Source of the DNA: UBA7985 sp049612785
Lineage (GTDB): Bacteria > Pseudomonadota > Alphaproteobacteria > UBA7985
Assembly (NCBI GenBank): GCA_049612785.1
Contig: JBMZBW010000099.1
Location: forward strand, 1-9,337
Reading direction: 5' to 3'
Length of the DNA stretch: 9,337 bases
Shown: positions 1 to 5,829 of the stretch, piece after piece
Numbering within the stretch: position 1 is the stretch's first letter
Layout of the letters: each line of letters opens with the position of its first letter
Translations under genes and position numbers: made by a program
Notes under the pieces: generated by a model
What the model saw: only the letters and a program-made list of their open reading frames with translations
Told to the model about the DNA's origin: nothing
Database searches by the model: none

Positions 1-420
1 ATACTGAAATTGTCCCGGTAGGGTTTCAATCTGCTCAAGAACATCATGGCGATAGCGTTTATAGCCACCAATCAGCGTGTGAGGACGAAATCCGATTTCG
101 GCAAGAACGAGCGCAAACGAGCCTGACCGCTGGCCACCGCGCCAACAATAGACCAAGGGTCGGAACCCGCCTGGTTTGTCGAGGAAAAATTGCTCAATGT
201 GGGTTGCGATGTTTCTGGAAATCAGCGCGGCACCGACCTTTTTGGCTTCAAAGGCGGATACTTGCTTGTAGATCGTACCGACCTTGGCACGCTCTTCATT
301 GCTCAGCGCAGGAAGAGACAAAGCGCCGGGGATATGGTCGTCGGCAAACTCAGCCGGGGAGCGAACATCGATGATCGCATCGAAGTCACCGGACCAGTCT
401 TCAACGCGCGTTACGCCCAT
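1..420 (-). CDS. mnmH: tRNA 2-selenouridine synthase MnmH (SelU/YbbB), N-terminal part, truncated by window edge
   Basis: Translating the minus strand from the ATG at 420 gives 140 residues with no stop before the window edge. MnmH replaces sulfur with selenium in 2-thiouridine at the tRNA wobble position, using selenophosphate and a geranylated intermediate. The visible part is the rhodanese domain. IDVRSPAEF lies at residues 17-25, NEERAKVGTIYKQ at 41-53, and the active-site loop YCWRGGQRSGS at 91-101, with catalytic Cys92 matching the reactive cysteine of the E. coli enzyme. GGYKRYR at 118-124 closes the domain. The C-terminal P-loop half lies outside the window; the family is usually about 350-370 residues. 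The ATG overlaps the end of the upstream selD-fusion gene by 10 bases (411-420), so translation is probably coupled. Its selenium donor is made by that neighbour, which supports the assignment. Recognition is confident; only the left end is missing. Confidence 0.95.
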   Translation of the reverse strand, partial: MGVTRVEDWSGDFDAIIDVRSPAEFADDHIPGALSLPALSNEERAKVGTIYKQVSAFEAKKVGAALISRNIATHIEQFFLDKPGGFRPLVYCWRGGQRSGSFALVLAEIGFRPHTLIGGYKRYRHDVLEQIETLPGQFQY

Positions 421-2504
421 GAGCCTGATACCTCCACCATACCATCGTTCGTGAGTGCTCCGATGATGCAACTATGGGTATAGCCTGCATTGATCAAGGC
501 GGCATTTGCGGCTTCAGCCTGTTCAGATCGGACGGAAACCAGCAAGCCGCCCGATGTTTGCGGATCATGGAGCAGGGCGCTGACTTCAGGTGCTGGTTCT
601 TCGCGCAGCATGGGCCGAGTAACCTTTTGGTTGGCCGTCAGAATAGTGGGCCGGACGCCGGAGCTGTAGGCCGATAAAGCGCCTGGCAGCACGGGCAGGG
701 TCCGCGCATTTATGGATGCACCCAAGCCAAGTGGTAGACTGGTCTGAAGATGTCCAAGCAGGCCAAAGCCCGTGACATCTGTTCTCAATCCAACATCAAA
801 GCCCGCCAAGACCTCGGCAGCTCGGGCATTGTCTTGCTCGCAATGCTCCAGGGTGGTTTGAACGTCGAGCGGGCTGACTTTACCCAGCATTCTGGCTGCG
901 AGGACCAATCCTACACCAAGCGGTTTTGTCAGGATTAGGCTCTCTCCGGCCTCACAGCTTCGATGCGCTGGGGCATCATCACCGATCACCGTCAGTGCGG
1001 CGGAAAGCTCGGCTCCTTCAGCCGTATGGCCTCCCACAACCGGTACGTTGAGACTATCAAGCCCTTCGCGGATTTGCCGTAAATCGCGCGCCAGAATGGG
1101 GGGCTTTGAATACGGAAGGGTGAGTGCAGATAGCATGCGCGGGTGTTTTGCGCCGCTGGCGTAAACATCGGAGAGGGCGTGGATCCCCGCAATCCGGGCA
1201 AAAAGGTAAGGGTCATCAAAAGCATCACGGATCAAATCCACCGAAGCGACCTGTCCTTCTGAGATCTGTGCGACATCGCCCGAAACAGCCAGCTCGCCTA
1301 TGGTTTCGCGCAGCACCTCTGGCCCTACTTTTCCGCCGCAACCGGAACAGCGCATGGTTTCAGGGGAAGCTTCCATGGCGGCGACCATTGCCTCGCCAAA
1401 GCGGTTGTATCGGTCCATCCAGACCCGGTCGATGCGATCTTTCCAGCGGAAAAGCGTCTCACCAAACGTGGAGAGTGCCAACGGTCCCCAGACCGCGCAC
1501 GCCTTGCCCGCACCATCGCCGATCAACTGCAAGCCGCGCTTTTGCATCTGTGTCGGCACAACAGCGGCGCTGAGAGCGGAACGACGGAGGTTGTCGGCTA
1601 ATCCCGGACCGGCTCGAACGGCAAACACGCCAGCCTTTTCACGGGGAAAGGCGTCGTAGTGCACACAATCGCCTGCGCCGAAGATAGCGGGGTGTGAGGT
1701 TGATTGCAGGGCCGCGCTTACCCGCATGAAGCCCCGCTCATCCTGCGCCAAACCACTGTTGGCAATCCAATCAGGGGCTTTGGAGCCTGTCACCAGAAGT
1801 GTCATATCCGCCGGGATCACCTGTTCAGTCACGGGCCCGTTGGCGGTAATTTCGGTCACGCCCTGGCCCAAGTGCAGGTCCACACCGCGTTCGCGGAGCC
1901 GTGTCTTTGCCCATGCACCTGCGGACTTTGGAAGGCGTGGGAGGAGTGATGGGTTCCGGTCAATCAGAGCGATTTTGCGGTTTGGAAAGCGAGCGGACAA
2001 GGCAAGGGCCAACTCCACACCACCAGCACCGCCGCCAACAATGGCAATCGACCCTGAAGCGTCTCGAGACTCCAACTCTTCAAACCTGCGGGCGAAGCCT
2101 TCAATTGGCTTTACCGGCGTCGCAAAAGCGGTCGCGCCGGGAATGGCTTCCAGATCGGGAGTAGAGCCGACATTGATGGACGCGGTATCGAACTCGATGG
2201 ACGGTCGGCCCTTCAGCGCGAACTTCTGCGCAATCGGGTCTAGTCCGGTGATTTCGCCGATGATCAGCCGGTGTCCGCCGAGGACACACAGGCGATCCAG
2301 ATTGACTGAAATTTCGTCCAGACTGTACTGACCCGCGACAAAACCCGGAACCATGCCCGAGTAAATGGCGGTGCGCGAACGGCTGATCAGTGTGACCCTG
2401 AGGCCCGGCACGGGCTTCATTGCCAAGCTGCGCAGGACTTCCACGTGGGCGTGACCACCGCCTGCAAGGACCAGATCGTGAGTGATAGGAGCCAACGGTG
2501 TCAT
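411..2504 (-). CDS. selD: Fusion of NADH-dehydrogenase-like flavoprotein and selenophosphate synthetase (SelD)
   Basis: This is a 697-residue two-domain protein. Residues about 8-375 form a pyridine-nucleotide-disulfide-oxidoreductase/NDH-2-like flavoprotein: FAD-binding GGGHAHV at 15-21, second dinucleotide fold GGGAGGVE at 157-164, and a late FAD motif IFGAGDC at 274-280. Residues about 384-697 are SelD, which makes selenophosphate from selenide and ATP. The catalytic loop CSGCGGK at 386-392 gives Cys389 and Lys392, matching E. coli Cys17 and Lys20. Further SelD signatures are SVDLI at 421-425, VVGGHT at 489-494, DVTGFGLLGHL at 576-586 and DPQTSGGLL at 647-655. The catalytic residue is cysteine, so this is not itself a selenoprotein. 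Fusions of this kind are known in bacteria; the role of the oxidoreductase half is unproven, and supplying reduced selenium or acting at the membrane are guesses. The gene starts 9 bases after the DUF2842 stop and overlaps mnmH by 10 bases, so all three look co-transcribed. Confidence 0.95.
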   Translation of the reverse strand: MTPLAPITHDLVLAGGGHAHVEVLRSLAMKPVPGLRVTLISRSRTAIYSGMVPGFVAGQYSLDEISVNLDRLCVLGGHRLIIGEITGLDPIAQKFALKGRPSIEFDTASINVGSTPDLEAIPGATAFATPVKPIEGFARRFEELESRDASGSIAIVGGGAGGVELALALSARFPNRKIALIDRNPSLLPRLPKSAGAWAKTRLRERGVDLHLGQGVTEITANGPVTEQVIPADMTLLVTGSKAPDWIANSGLAQDERGFMRVSAALQSTSHPAIFGAGDCVHYDAFPREKAGVFAVRAGPGLADNLRRSALSAAVVPTQMQKRGLQLIGDGAGKACAVWGPLALSTFGETLFRWKDRIDRVWMDRYNRFGEAMVAAMEASPETMRCSGCGGKVGPEVLRETIGELAVSGDVAQISEGQVASVDLIRDAFDDPYLFARIAGIHALSDVYASGAKHPRMLSALTLPYSKPPILARDLRQIREGLDSLNVPVVGGHTAEGAELSAALTVIGDDAPAHRSCEAGESLILTKPLGVGLVLAARMLGKVSPLDVQTTLEHCEQDNARAAEVLAGFDVGLRTDVTGFGLLGHLQTSLPLGLGASINARTLPVLPGALSAYSSGVRPTILTANQKVTRPMLREEPAPEVSALLHDPQTSGGLLVSVRSEQAEAANAALINAGYTHSCIIGALTNDGMVEVSGSWA

Positions 2505-2513
2505 GAACGTGCT

Positions 2514-2732
2514 TTACTTTGGTTCAAAATGACTGTTCGGATCTTTGGCGCTCCACTTGAACAGCGGGGGCAGAAAGAAAGCCCACAATATCCCGGCGAT
2601 CAGGTAAAAGGGCGTCTTGATCAGGATAGGCCACCCGTCCGGTATCAGCGACAAAGCCGTCATTGCCGCCCATATGTAAACAGGAAGGCCAATCAGGATG
2701 ACCAAAATGAGTATGATTGTTCTCCAGCGCAT
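2514..2732 (-). CDS. DUF2842-family small inner-membrane protein
   Basis: This 72-residue protein begins MRWRTIILILV. It has two predicted membrane helices, about residues 5-27 and 38-57, joined by a short loop containing PDGWP, and ends in a charged tail with KWSAKDPNS. The length, the arginine-rich start, and the second helix with FYLIAGILWAFF then LPPL followed by a basic/aromatic patch resemble the DUF2842 family (Pfam PF11003) of alphaproteobacteria, whose function is unknown. That match is from memory of the family's look and was not searched. The ATG at 2732 is the only sensible start. No good Shine-Dalgarno precedes it, and a possible promoter ends just upstream, so the message could be leaderless. 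It lies 9 bases upstream of the selD fusion and heads that operon; a selenium-related role is only a guess from position. Its start is 15 bases from that of the divergent kinase gene. Confidence 0.85.
   Translation of the reverse strand: MRWRTIILILVILIGLPVYIWAAMTALSLIPDGWPILIKTPFYLIAGILWAFFLPPLFKWSAKDPNSHFEPK
2712..2717 (+). promoter_or_regulatory. Possible -10 element for the APH-fold kinase gene
   Basis: TATGAT matches the sigma-70 -10 consensus at 5 of 6 positions and lies 30 bases before the TTG start, inside the divergent DUF2842 gene. It would leave a short leader of about 24 bases containing the GGAAG site at 2733-2737. No good -35 hexamer is found 16-18 bases upstream, so this is weak support. 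Confidence 0.2.
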
Positions 2733-2738
2733 GGAAGT

Positions 2739-2767
2739 GAAATAGCCTTGAGCGACCTCGGTGCCAA
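2739..2767 (-). promoter_or_regulatory. Candidate promoter for the DUF2842-selD-mnmH operon (possibly leaderless)
   Basis: On the minus strand TTGGCA (2767-2762) and TATTTC (2744-2739) are separated by 17 bases. The -35 matches the sigma-70 consensus at 5 of 6 positions and the -10 at 3 of 6. Six bases separate the -10 from the ATG at 2732, so transcription would begin at or next to the start codon. The box lies inside and across the start of the divergent kinase gene. It is a pattern match only. Confidence 0.35.
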
Positions 2768-3668
2768 GTTGCCATCTGAAGAATCAGCCATCACGCAATG
2801 GTGTGCAGCGCGCGGTTTTCGCGTTTTGGTGCAGGAAAAAGTCGGTGATGGGGCGCTGAATGTCCACTGGTTGCTCAATACCGAAGATCCAGACCGCCGC
2901 TTGATTTTTCGGCAGCGCGGCACGGGGCATTGGCTGCAACGCGGGTTTGTCGGCGAAGCGTTGGCCCAGAGCCTTGCACGAAAGGCTGGCGTTTTGGCGC
3001 CTGCTGTTCACTACGCTGACCGTTTCGGCATGCTTGTCGATTTCGCTGAGGGTTCAGCAGACCGCGAGGCGGTGATCGGTCTGGCTGGTCGGTCATCTGA
3101 ATTCAGAGAGAAAGTCATTGAGCAACTCGCTCGGCTGCAGAGCCAAACCAGCTTCCACTTTAAAGGCGAAGACGGATCCAGTTGGCTGAAGATGGCCATT
3201 GGCGATTACTGCCTCGCCAATACTTCTTGGTTCGCTAAGCTTCAGCGCCCTGAACAGGCGGAGCGTGTCATGGGTAAAGTTCATGAGCTGGGGTTTGATG
3301 CGCTATGCCTGAGCCACGGTGACTTTCGCACGGGAAACTTGCTGGTGCAGGACGGCACGTTAACGGGCCTGCTGGACTGGGAGTTTGCGGCTTATCGACC
3401 GATAGAAGCGGATGTCGGTTGGCTGGTTTCGTCACCTTGGCGCTATTCCCGGCCAGACTTGGAAGCCAGCGGCCTGATGAGCAAGGAAGCCGTACTGAAA
3501 GCCTTGAAGATGACGGACTCACAGCGTTTGCGAGGGTGGGAAGCCTTGGCACTGGTGCGATGGTGCGTGATCGCCCGCCTGCAAGACGAGCGACAGGGGA
3601 AGCCCGCCGGTTCAAACGCTGATGAAACGGCGCTGCTCGCTGAAGCACTGGACCTTGTTGCGGACTAG
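2748..3668 (+). CDS. Aminoglycoside-phosphotransferase-fold (APH) small-molecule kinase, substrate unknown
   Basis: From the TTG at 2748 this gives 306 residues. The kinase signature is clear: the catalytic loop LSHGDFRTGNLL at 188-199 has Asp192 and the metal-binding Asn197, and the second metal-binding Asp210 follows in LLDWEFA (208-214). DVGWLV at 222-227 and a helical C-terminal lobe complete the fold. The N-lobe contains GDGALNVHWLL (33-43) and LIFRQ (52-56), resembling the broad 'phosphotransferase family' kinases rather than known resistance enzymes, so I do not infer antibiotic resistance. The frame is open upstream to 2445, but that stretch lies opposite the DUF2842 and selD genes and encodes no family-like sequence. 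TTG at 2748 is preferred: GGAAG lies 10 bases upstream and the family-like sequence begins shortly after. No ATG or GTG fits before the conserved region. The stop overlaps the yciB stop in a shared CTAG. The start codon is the main uncertainty. Confidence 0.85.
   Translation: MSDLGAKLPSEESAITQWCAARGFRVLVQEKVGDGALNVHWLLNTEDPDRRLIFRQRGTGHWLQRGFVGEALAQSLARKAGVLAPAVHYADRFGMLVDFAEGSADREAVIGLAGRSSEFREKVIEQLARLQSQTSFHFKGEDGSSWLKMAIGDYCLANTSWFAKLQRPEQAERVMGKVHELGFDALCLSHGDFRTGNLLVQDGTLTGLLDWEFAAYRPIEADVGWLVSSPWRYSRPDLEASGLMSKEAVLKALKMTDSQRLRGWEALALVRWCVIARLQDERQGKPAGSNADETALLAEALDLVAD
3665..3668. other. Shared CTAG at two convergent stop codons
   Basis: The kinase ends with TAG at 3666-3668 and yciB ends on the other strand with TAG read from 3667-3665. 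Both lie in the palindrome CTAG. No room exists for a terminator between the genes, so the two transcripts must overlap at their 3' ends. Confidence 0.95.
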
Positions 3669-4276
3669 GACGCTTCCTCGTCTGATTCCATGAGGTATTT
3701 GCCCATGGGAAGCAAAGCGACCATCGACAGGATCATGACACCAACCACAACGAACAGTTTGTACTGACCGTAGGGGACCAGCATTTCCTCCGGTGGGATA
3801 TCCATTCCGTTCACGATGAAGCGCAACCCTTCGTTTGCCGCAGCGCCAAGCAGGAAGATCACAATGTAGCGCCACGCCATGCTGTTCCATACAGCATCCG
3901 GCATTTCCGCGGGCATCCGCTCACCGAGCAACAGTTTGAACAGATTGCGGCCCGCGAGCATGAATGCGGTGAAGACAGCAGCCAGACCGAGCCACATGAT
4001 GGTTGGCTTGATCATCACAAAGTTTGGATTTCCGGTAACAAGTGACAAAACACCCATCGGAATGAGGACCAAAGCCGAAACCAGTGGCAGCCAAGGGATC
4101 TTTTTCTCCGCCATCCAAAGCCAGGTCACCGAGATGATTGTCATCACCAACAAAGCCATGAGCGCCAAAGCCTGACCATTGCCAAAATCCGTTTCAACGC
4201 CCTTGAGAAGGCGTCCCAGAACGACCCAGATGAGAATGGGGCCAAGCTCGAGGGCGAATTTCAGTGTTGGGTTCAT
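3665..4276 (-). CDS. yciB: YciB/IspZ-family inner-membrane septation protein
   Basis: From the ATG at 4276 this is 203 residues, close to the usual YciB length of about 180-200. It is strongly hydrophobic, with about five or six predicted membrane spans (roughly 8-24, 34-55, 62-80, 88-110, 135-156 and 170-191). Family features are the opening KFALELGPILIW, the central stretch with GNPNFVMIKPTIMW, then GRNLFKLLLGERM and the late FVVVGVMILSM. YciB proteins are implicated in cell-envelope synthesis and septation and interact with elongation and division machinery in E. coli; the biochemical activity is not settled. The frame extends upstream to an ATG at 4423, but that would overlap the divergent hydrolase gene and add sequence without family character, so 4276 is preferred. 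The gene converges on the APH-fold kinase with a 4-base stop overlap and diverges from the hydrolase across 80 bases. Confidence 0.9.
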   Translation of the reverse strand: MNPTLKFALELGPILIWVVLGRLLKGVETDFGNGQALALMALLVMTIISVTWLWMAEKKIPWLPLVSALVLIPMGVLSLVTGNPNFVMIKPTIMWLGLAAVFTAFMLAGRNLFKLLLGERMPAEMPDAVWNSMAWRYIVIFLLGAAANEGLRFIVNGMDIPPEEMLVPYGQYKLFVVVGVMILSMVALLPMGKYLMESDEEAS

Positions 4277-4356
4277 CGTTGACTGGCTTTCGTCTGGCGA
4301 GAGTGATAATTGCAATGCCGCATAATTACGGATTGCAGCGAGAAGGATCAAGGTAA
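4277..4356. promoter_or_regulatory. Divergent intergenic region between yciB and the hydrolase, with imperfect hairpin
   Basis: These 80 bases should carry the promoters of both genes, but no convincing sigma-70 pair stands out on either strand. The centre holds an inverted repeat: GCAATGCCG at 4312-4320 and CGGATTGC at 4329-4336 pair over eight bases with one bulged G, around the loop CATAATTA. It could be an operator or a leader hairpin. On the plus strand AAGG lies 7 bases before the hydrolase ATG, and AGAAGGA further upstream. Confidence 0.4.
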
Positions 4357-5319
4357 ATGCAGACAGATGTAAGGCGCATCCAAGGAAGTGATGGGATCTC
4401 TCTGCATCTGTGGCTTTGGTCACCCGACTCTATATTGGATGCGAGAGGCGTCATTCAACTCTTGCACGGGCAGGGCGAGTACTCGGGGCGTTACGAGCAC
4501 ATGGCGCACTATCTGACCGATCGCGGGTTCATCGTCTATGCCAACGATCACCGAGGGCACGGCCTGACGGTCTTTGATGCTCCCGATGACGTCCACGAGG
4601 AACACGCAATCCCCGGTCATATGGCCGACGTGGATGGGTGGAATAAGTGTTTGGGTGATTTGCGGATCATTCGCGAAATCATTCGTTCAGAGCATCCAAC
4701 CTTGCCGCTGACCCTGCTGGGGCACTCGCTAGGCTCCTTCATGGTTCAGGATCTTCTGATTGAAGACAGTTCATTGTGGGATGCGGCTGTCCTGCTGGGG
4801 TCCGCCGGTGGCGCATTGACGGGGCAACAGCGCGCGATGGAGATCGTGGTTCGCCTGCAATACCTCTTTAAGGGCAAGCGTGGTCAGGCAACATGGACCG
4901 ACAAGTTGGTCATGGAGGCCTTTTCCAAAGAAATCGGCATGGAAAAGTACCGCGCAGAATGGTTGAGCCACGATCCGGAAGTGGTTTTGGCGGCCGAAAA
5001 TGACCCCATGATGAATGTCATTGCTTCAGCCCAGCACTGGATGGACCTTGCCAAGGCAATCAAAAGCCGCGCCCGGCCTGAAAACATTGCAAAGGTGCGG
5101 CCTGACATTCCTTTGTGGATCGCTTCGGGCGGGGAAGATCCCTTGGGACGGCAGGGCGTGGCGGTCGAAGCCTTGGGGCAAGCCTATCGCACTGCGGGGC
5201 TGACTGACGTGACAGTCCAAATCTATGAGGGCATGCGCCACGAACTGCACAACGAATTGATCCGAGACAAATTCTTCGAAGATCTTCACGCGTGGTTGGC
5301 TGAAAAAGCAGCTGCTTAA
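4357..5319 (+). CDS. Alpha/beta hydrolase, lysophospholipase (PldB)/monoacylglycerol lipase-like
   Basis: This 320-residue protein is of the serine aminopeptidase S33/Hydrolase_4 type. The strand-helix core is easy to see. HGQGEYSGRY at 37-46 forms the oxyanion region, YANDHRGHG at 61-69 is the family signature, and the nucleophile elbow GHSLGS at 122-127 gives Ser124. Asp261 in SGGEDPLG and His295 in MRHELHNE complete the triad, and all three are present. A lid-like insertion lies at about 150-225. It has no signal peptide or membrane segment, so it is probably cytoplasmic. The family hydrolyses acyl esters such as lysophospholipids or monoacylglycerols; the exact substrate cannot be read from sequence. 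The ATG at 4357 is preceded by AAGG at good spacing. The gene appears monocistronic: it is divergent from yciB and separated from rpoZ by 109 bases. Confidence 0.88.
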   Translation: MQTDVRRIQGSDGISLHLWLWSPDSILDARGVIQLLHGQGEYSGRYEHMAHYLTDRGFIVYANDHRGHGLTVFDAPDDVHEEHAIPGHMADVDGWNKCLGDLRIIREIIRSEHPTLPLTLLGHSLGSFMVQDLLIEDSSLWDAAVLLGSAGGALTGQQRAMEIVVRLQYLFKGKRGQATWTDKLVMEAFSKEIGMEKYRAEWLSHDPEVVLAAENDPMMNVIASAQHWMDLAKAIKSRARPENIAKVRPDIPLWIASGGEDPLGRQGVAVEALGQAYRTAGLTDVTVQIYEGMRHELHNELIRDKFFEDLHAWLAEKAAA

Positions 5320-5332
5320 GACCGCTTAAGAC
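5314..5332. repeat. Short tandem repeat and hairpin at the hydrolase stop codon
   Basis: GCTTAAGAC occurs at 5314-5322 and again at 5324-5332, a 10-base period. Because CTTAAG is its own complement, the two copies also form a 6-base stem with an ACCG loop, flanked imperfectly by GCAG and CTGC. The hydrolase TAA is inside the first copy. No T-run follows, so its value as a terminator is doubtful. Confidence 0.4.
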
Positions 5333-5361
5333 TGCGTAGGCAGGAATGCGATTCGGCGTTG

Positions 5362-5390
5362 TTGGCAAAATCACCATTTGCGCTTAATCT
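5362..5390 (+). promoter_or_regulatory. Candidate promoter for rpoZ-rsh
   Basis: TTGGCA (5362-5367) matches the -35 consensus at 5 of 6 positions. It is followed after 17 bases by TAATCT (5385-5390), a poor -10 match at 3 of 6. It lies 38 bases before the rpoZ ATG in a 109-base gap that otherwise holds only the small repeat near the hydrolase stop. A second TTGACT at 5404-5409 is too close to the start codon to serve as a -35. Confidence 0.35.
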
Positions 5391-5428
5391 ATTGGGTAAT
5401 TCCTTGACTCTAGAGATAGTGAGATCCG

Positions 5429-5821
5429 ATGGCGCGCGTCACCGTTGAAGACTGCATCGAAGAAATTCCAAACCGCTTTGAGCTGGTGATTCTGGCCGCT
5501 CAGCGTGCACGCCAGCTGTCTGGCGGTGTGAACCCTGAAGTCGCCCGTGACAATGACAAGAATTCTGTCATTGCCCTGCGTGAGCTGGCTGGTCAGCGCA
5601 TCGACCAGGACGACGTCCGCGAAGCTTATGTCCGCACGCTCCAGCGCTATGTTGAAGTTGAAGAGCTTACCGAGCTGCCAGACTTCTCCGCGCAGCGTCG
5701 GCAGCAGCAGCCAACCAACCCGATGCTACAGGACTTTTCGCCTTTCGGCGGTCGTCCGGCATCCTCGCCTGTTCTCGACGGCGGCATGCGCTTTGAGAAC
5801 GTGGTAATCGAGGAGGACTAG
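5429..5821 (+). CDS. rpoZ: DNA-directed RNA polymerase omega subunit
   Basis: This is a 130-residue omega subunit, which binds the beta-prime C-terminal region and assists RNA polymerase assembly. The start MARVTVEDCIEEIPNRFELV, the RARQLSGG helix at 27-34, and RDNDKNSVIALRELA at 40-54 are canonical. The alphaproteobacterial extension with LQRYVEVEELTELPD and a low-complexity glutamine/proline stretch (about 88-115) follows, and the protein ends in an acidic tail, VVIEED. No strong Shine-Dalgarno precedes the ATG. The last codons, GAG GAG GAC TAG, contain AGGAGG (5811-5816), which serves as the likely ribosome-binding site for rsh 8 bases downstream, so the two are probably translationally coupled. 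The pairing with rsh is the usual arrangement and is functionally sensible, since omega forms part of a ppGpp-binding site on RNA polymerase in proteobacteria. Confidence 0.96.
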   Translation: MARVTVEDCIEEIPNRFELVILAAQRARQLSGGVNPEVARDNDKNSVIALRELAGQRIDQDDVREAYVRTLQRYVEVEELTELPDFSAQRRQQQPTNPMLQDFSPFGGRPASSPVLDGGMRFENVVIEED

Positions 5822-5829
5822 CCGCTACT

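Noticed and set aside
1319..1350. Possible selenocysteine codon or SECIS in selD
   Set aside because: The catalytic position is Cys389 encoded by a normal cysteine codon, with no in-frame TGA in the gene.
1726..2331. 201-codon plus-strand open frame opposite the selD fusion
   Set aside because: The minus strand encodes clear FAD/NAD-binding motifs here. The plus frame is rich in Arg/Ser/Pro of shadow type and has no recognisable domain.
2445..2747. N-terminal extension of the APH-fold kinase to 407 residues
   Set aside because: The extra 101 codons lie opposite the end of DUF2842 and start of selD, are rich in Arg/Gln/Asp without kinase features, and would overlap two real genes.
2748..3668. 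Aminoglycoside resistance gene
   Set aside because: Only the generic kinase motifs are shared. The protein resembles broad housekeeping APH-fold phosphotransferases, and nothing mobile or resistance-linked surrounds it.
4277..4423. Upstream extension of yciB to an ATG at 4423
   Set aside because: It would overlap the divergent hydrolase and adds 49 residues without YciB character. The family start fits ATG 4276.
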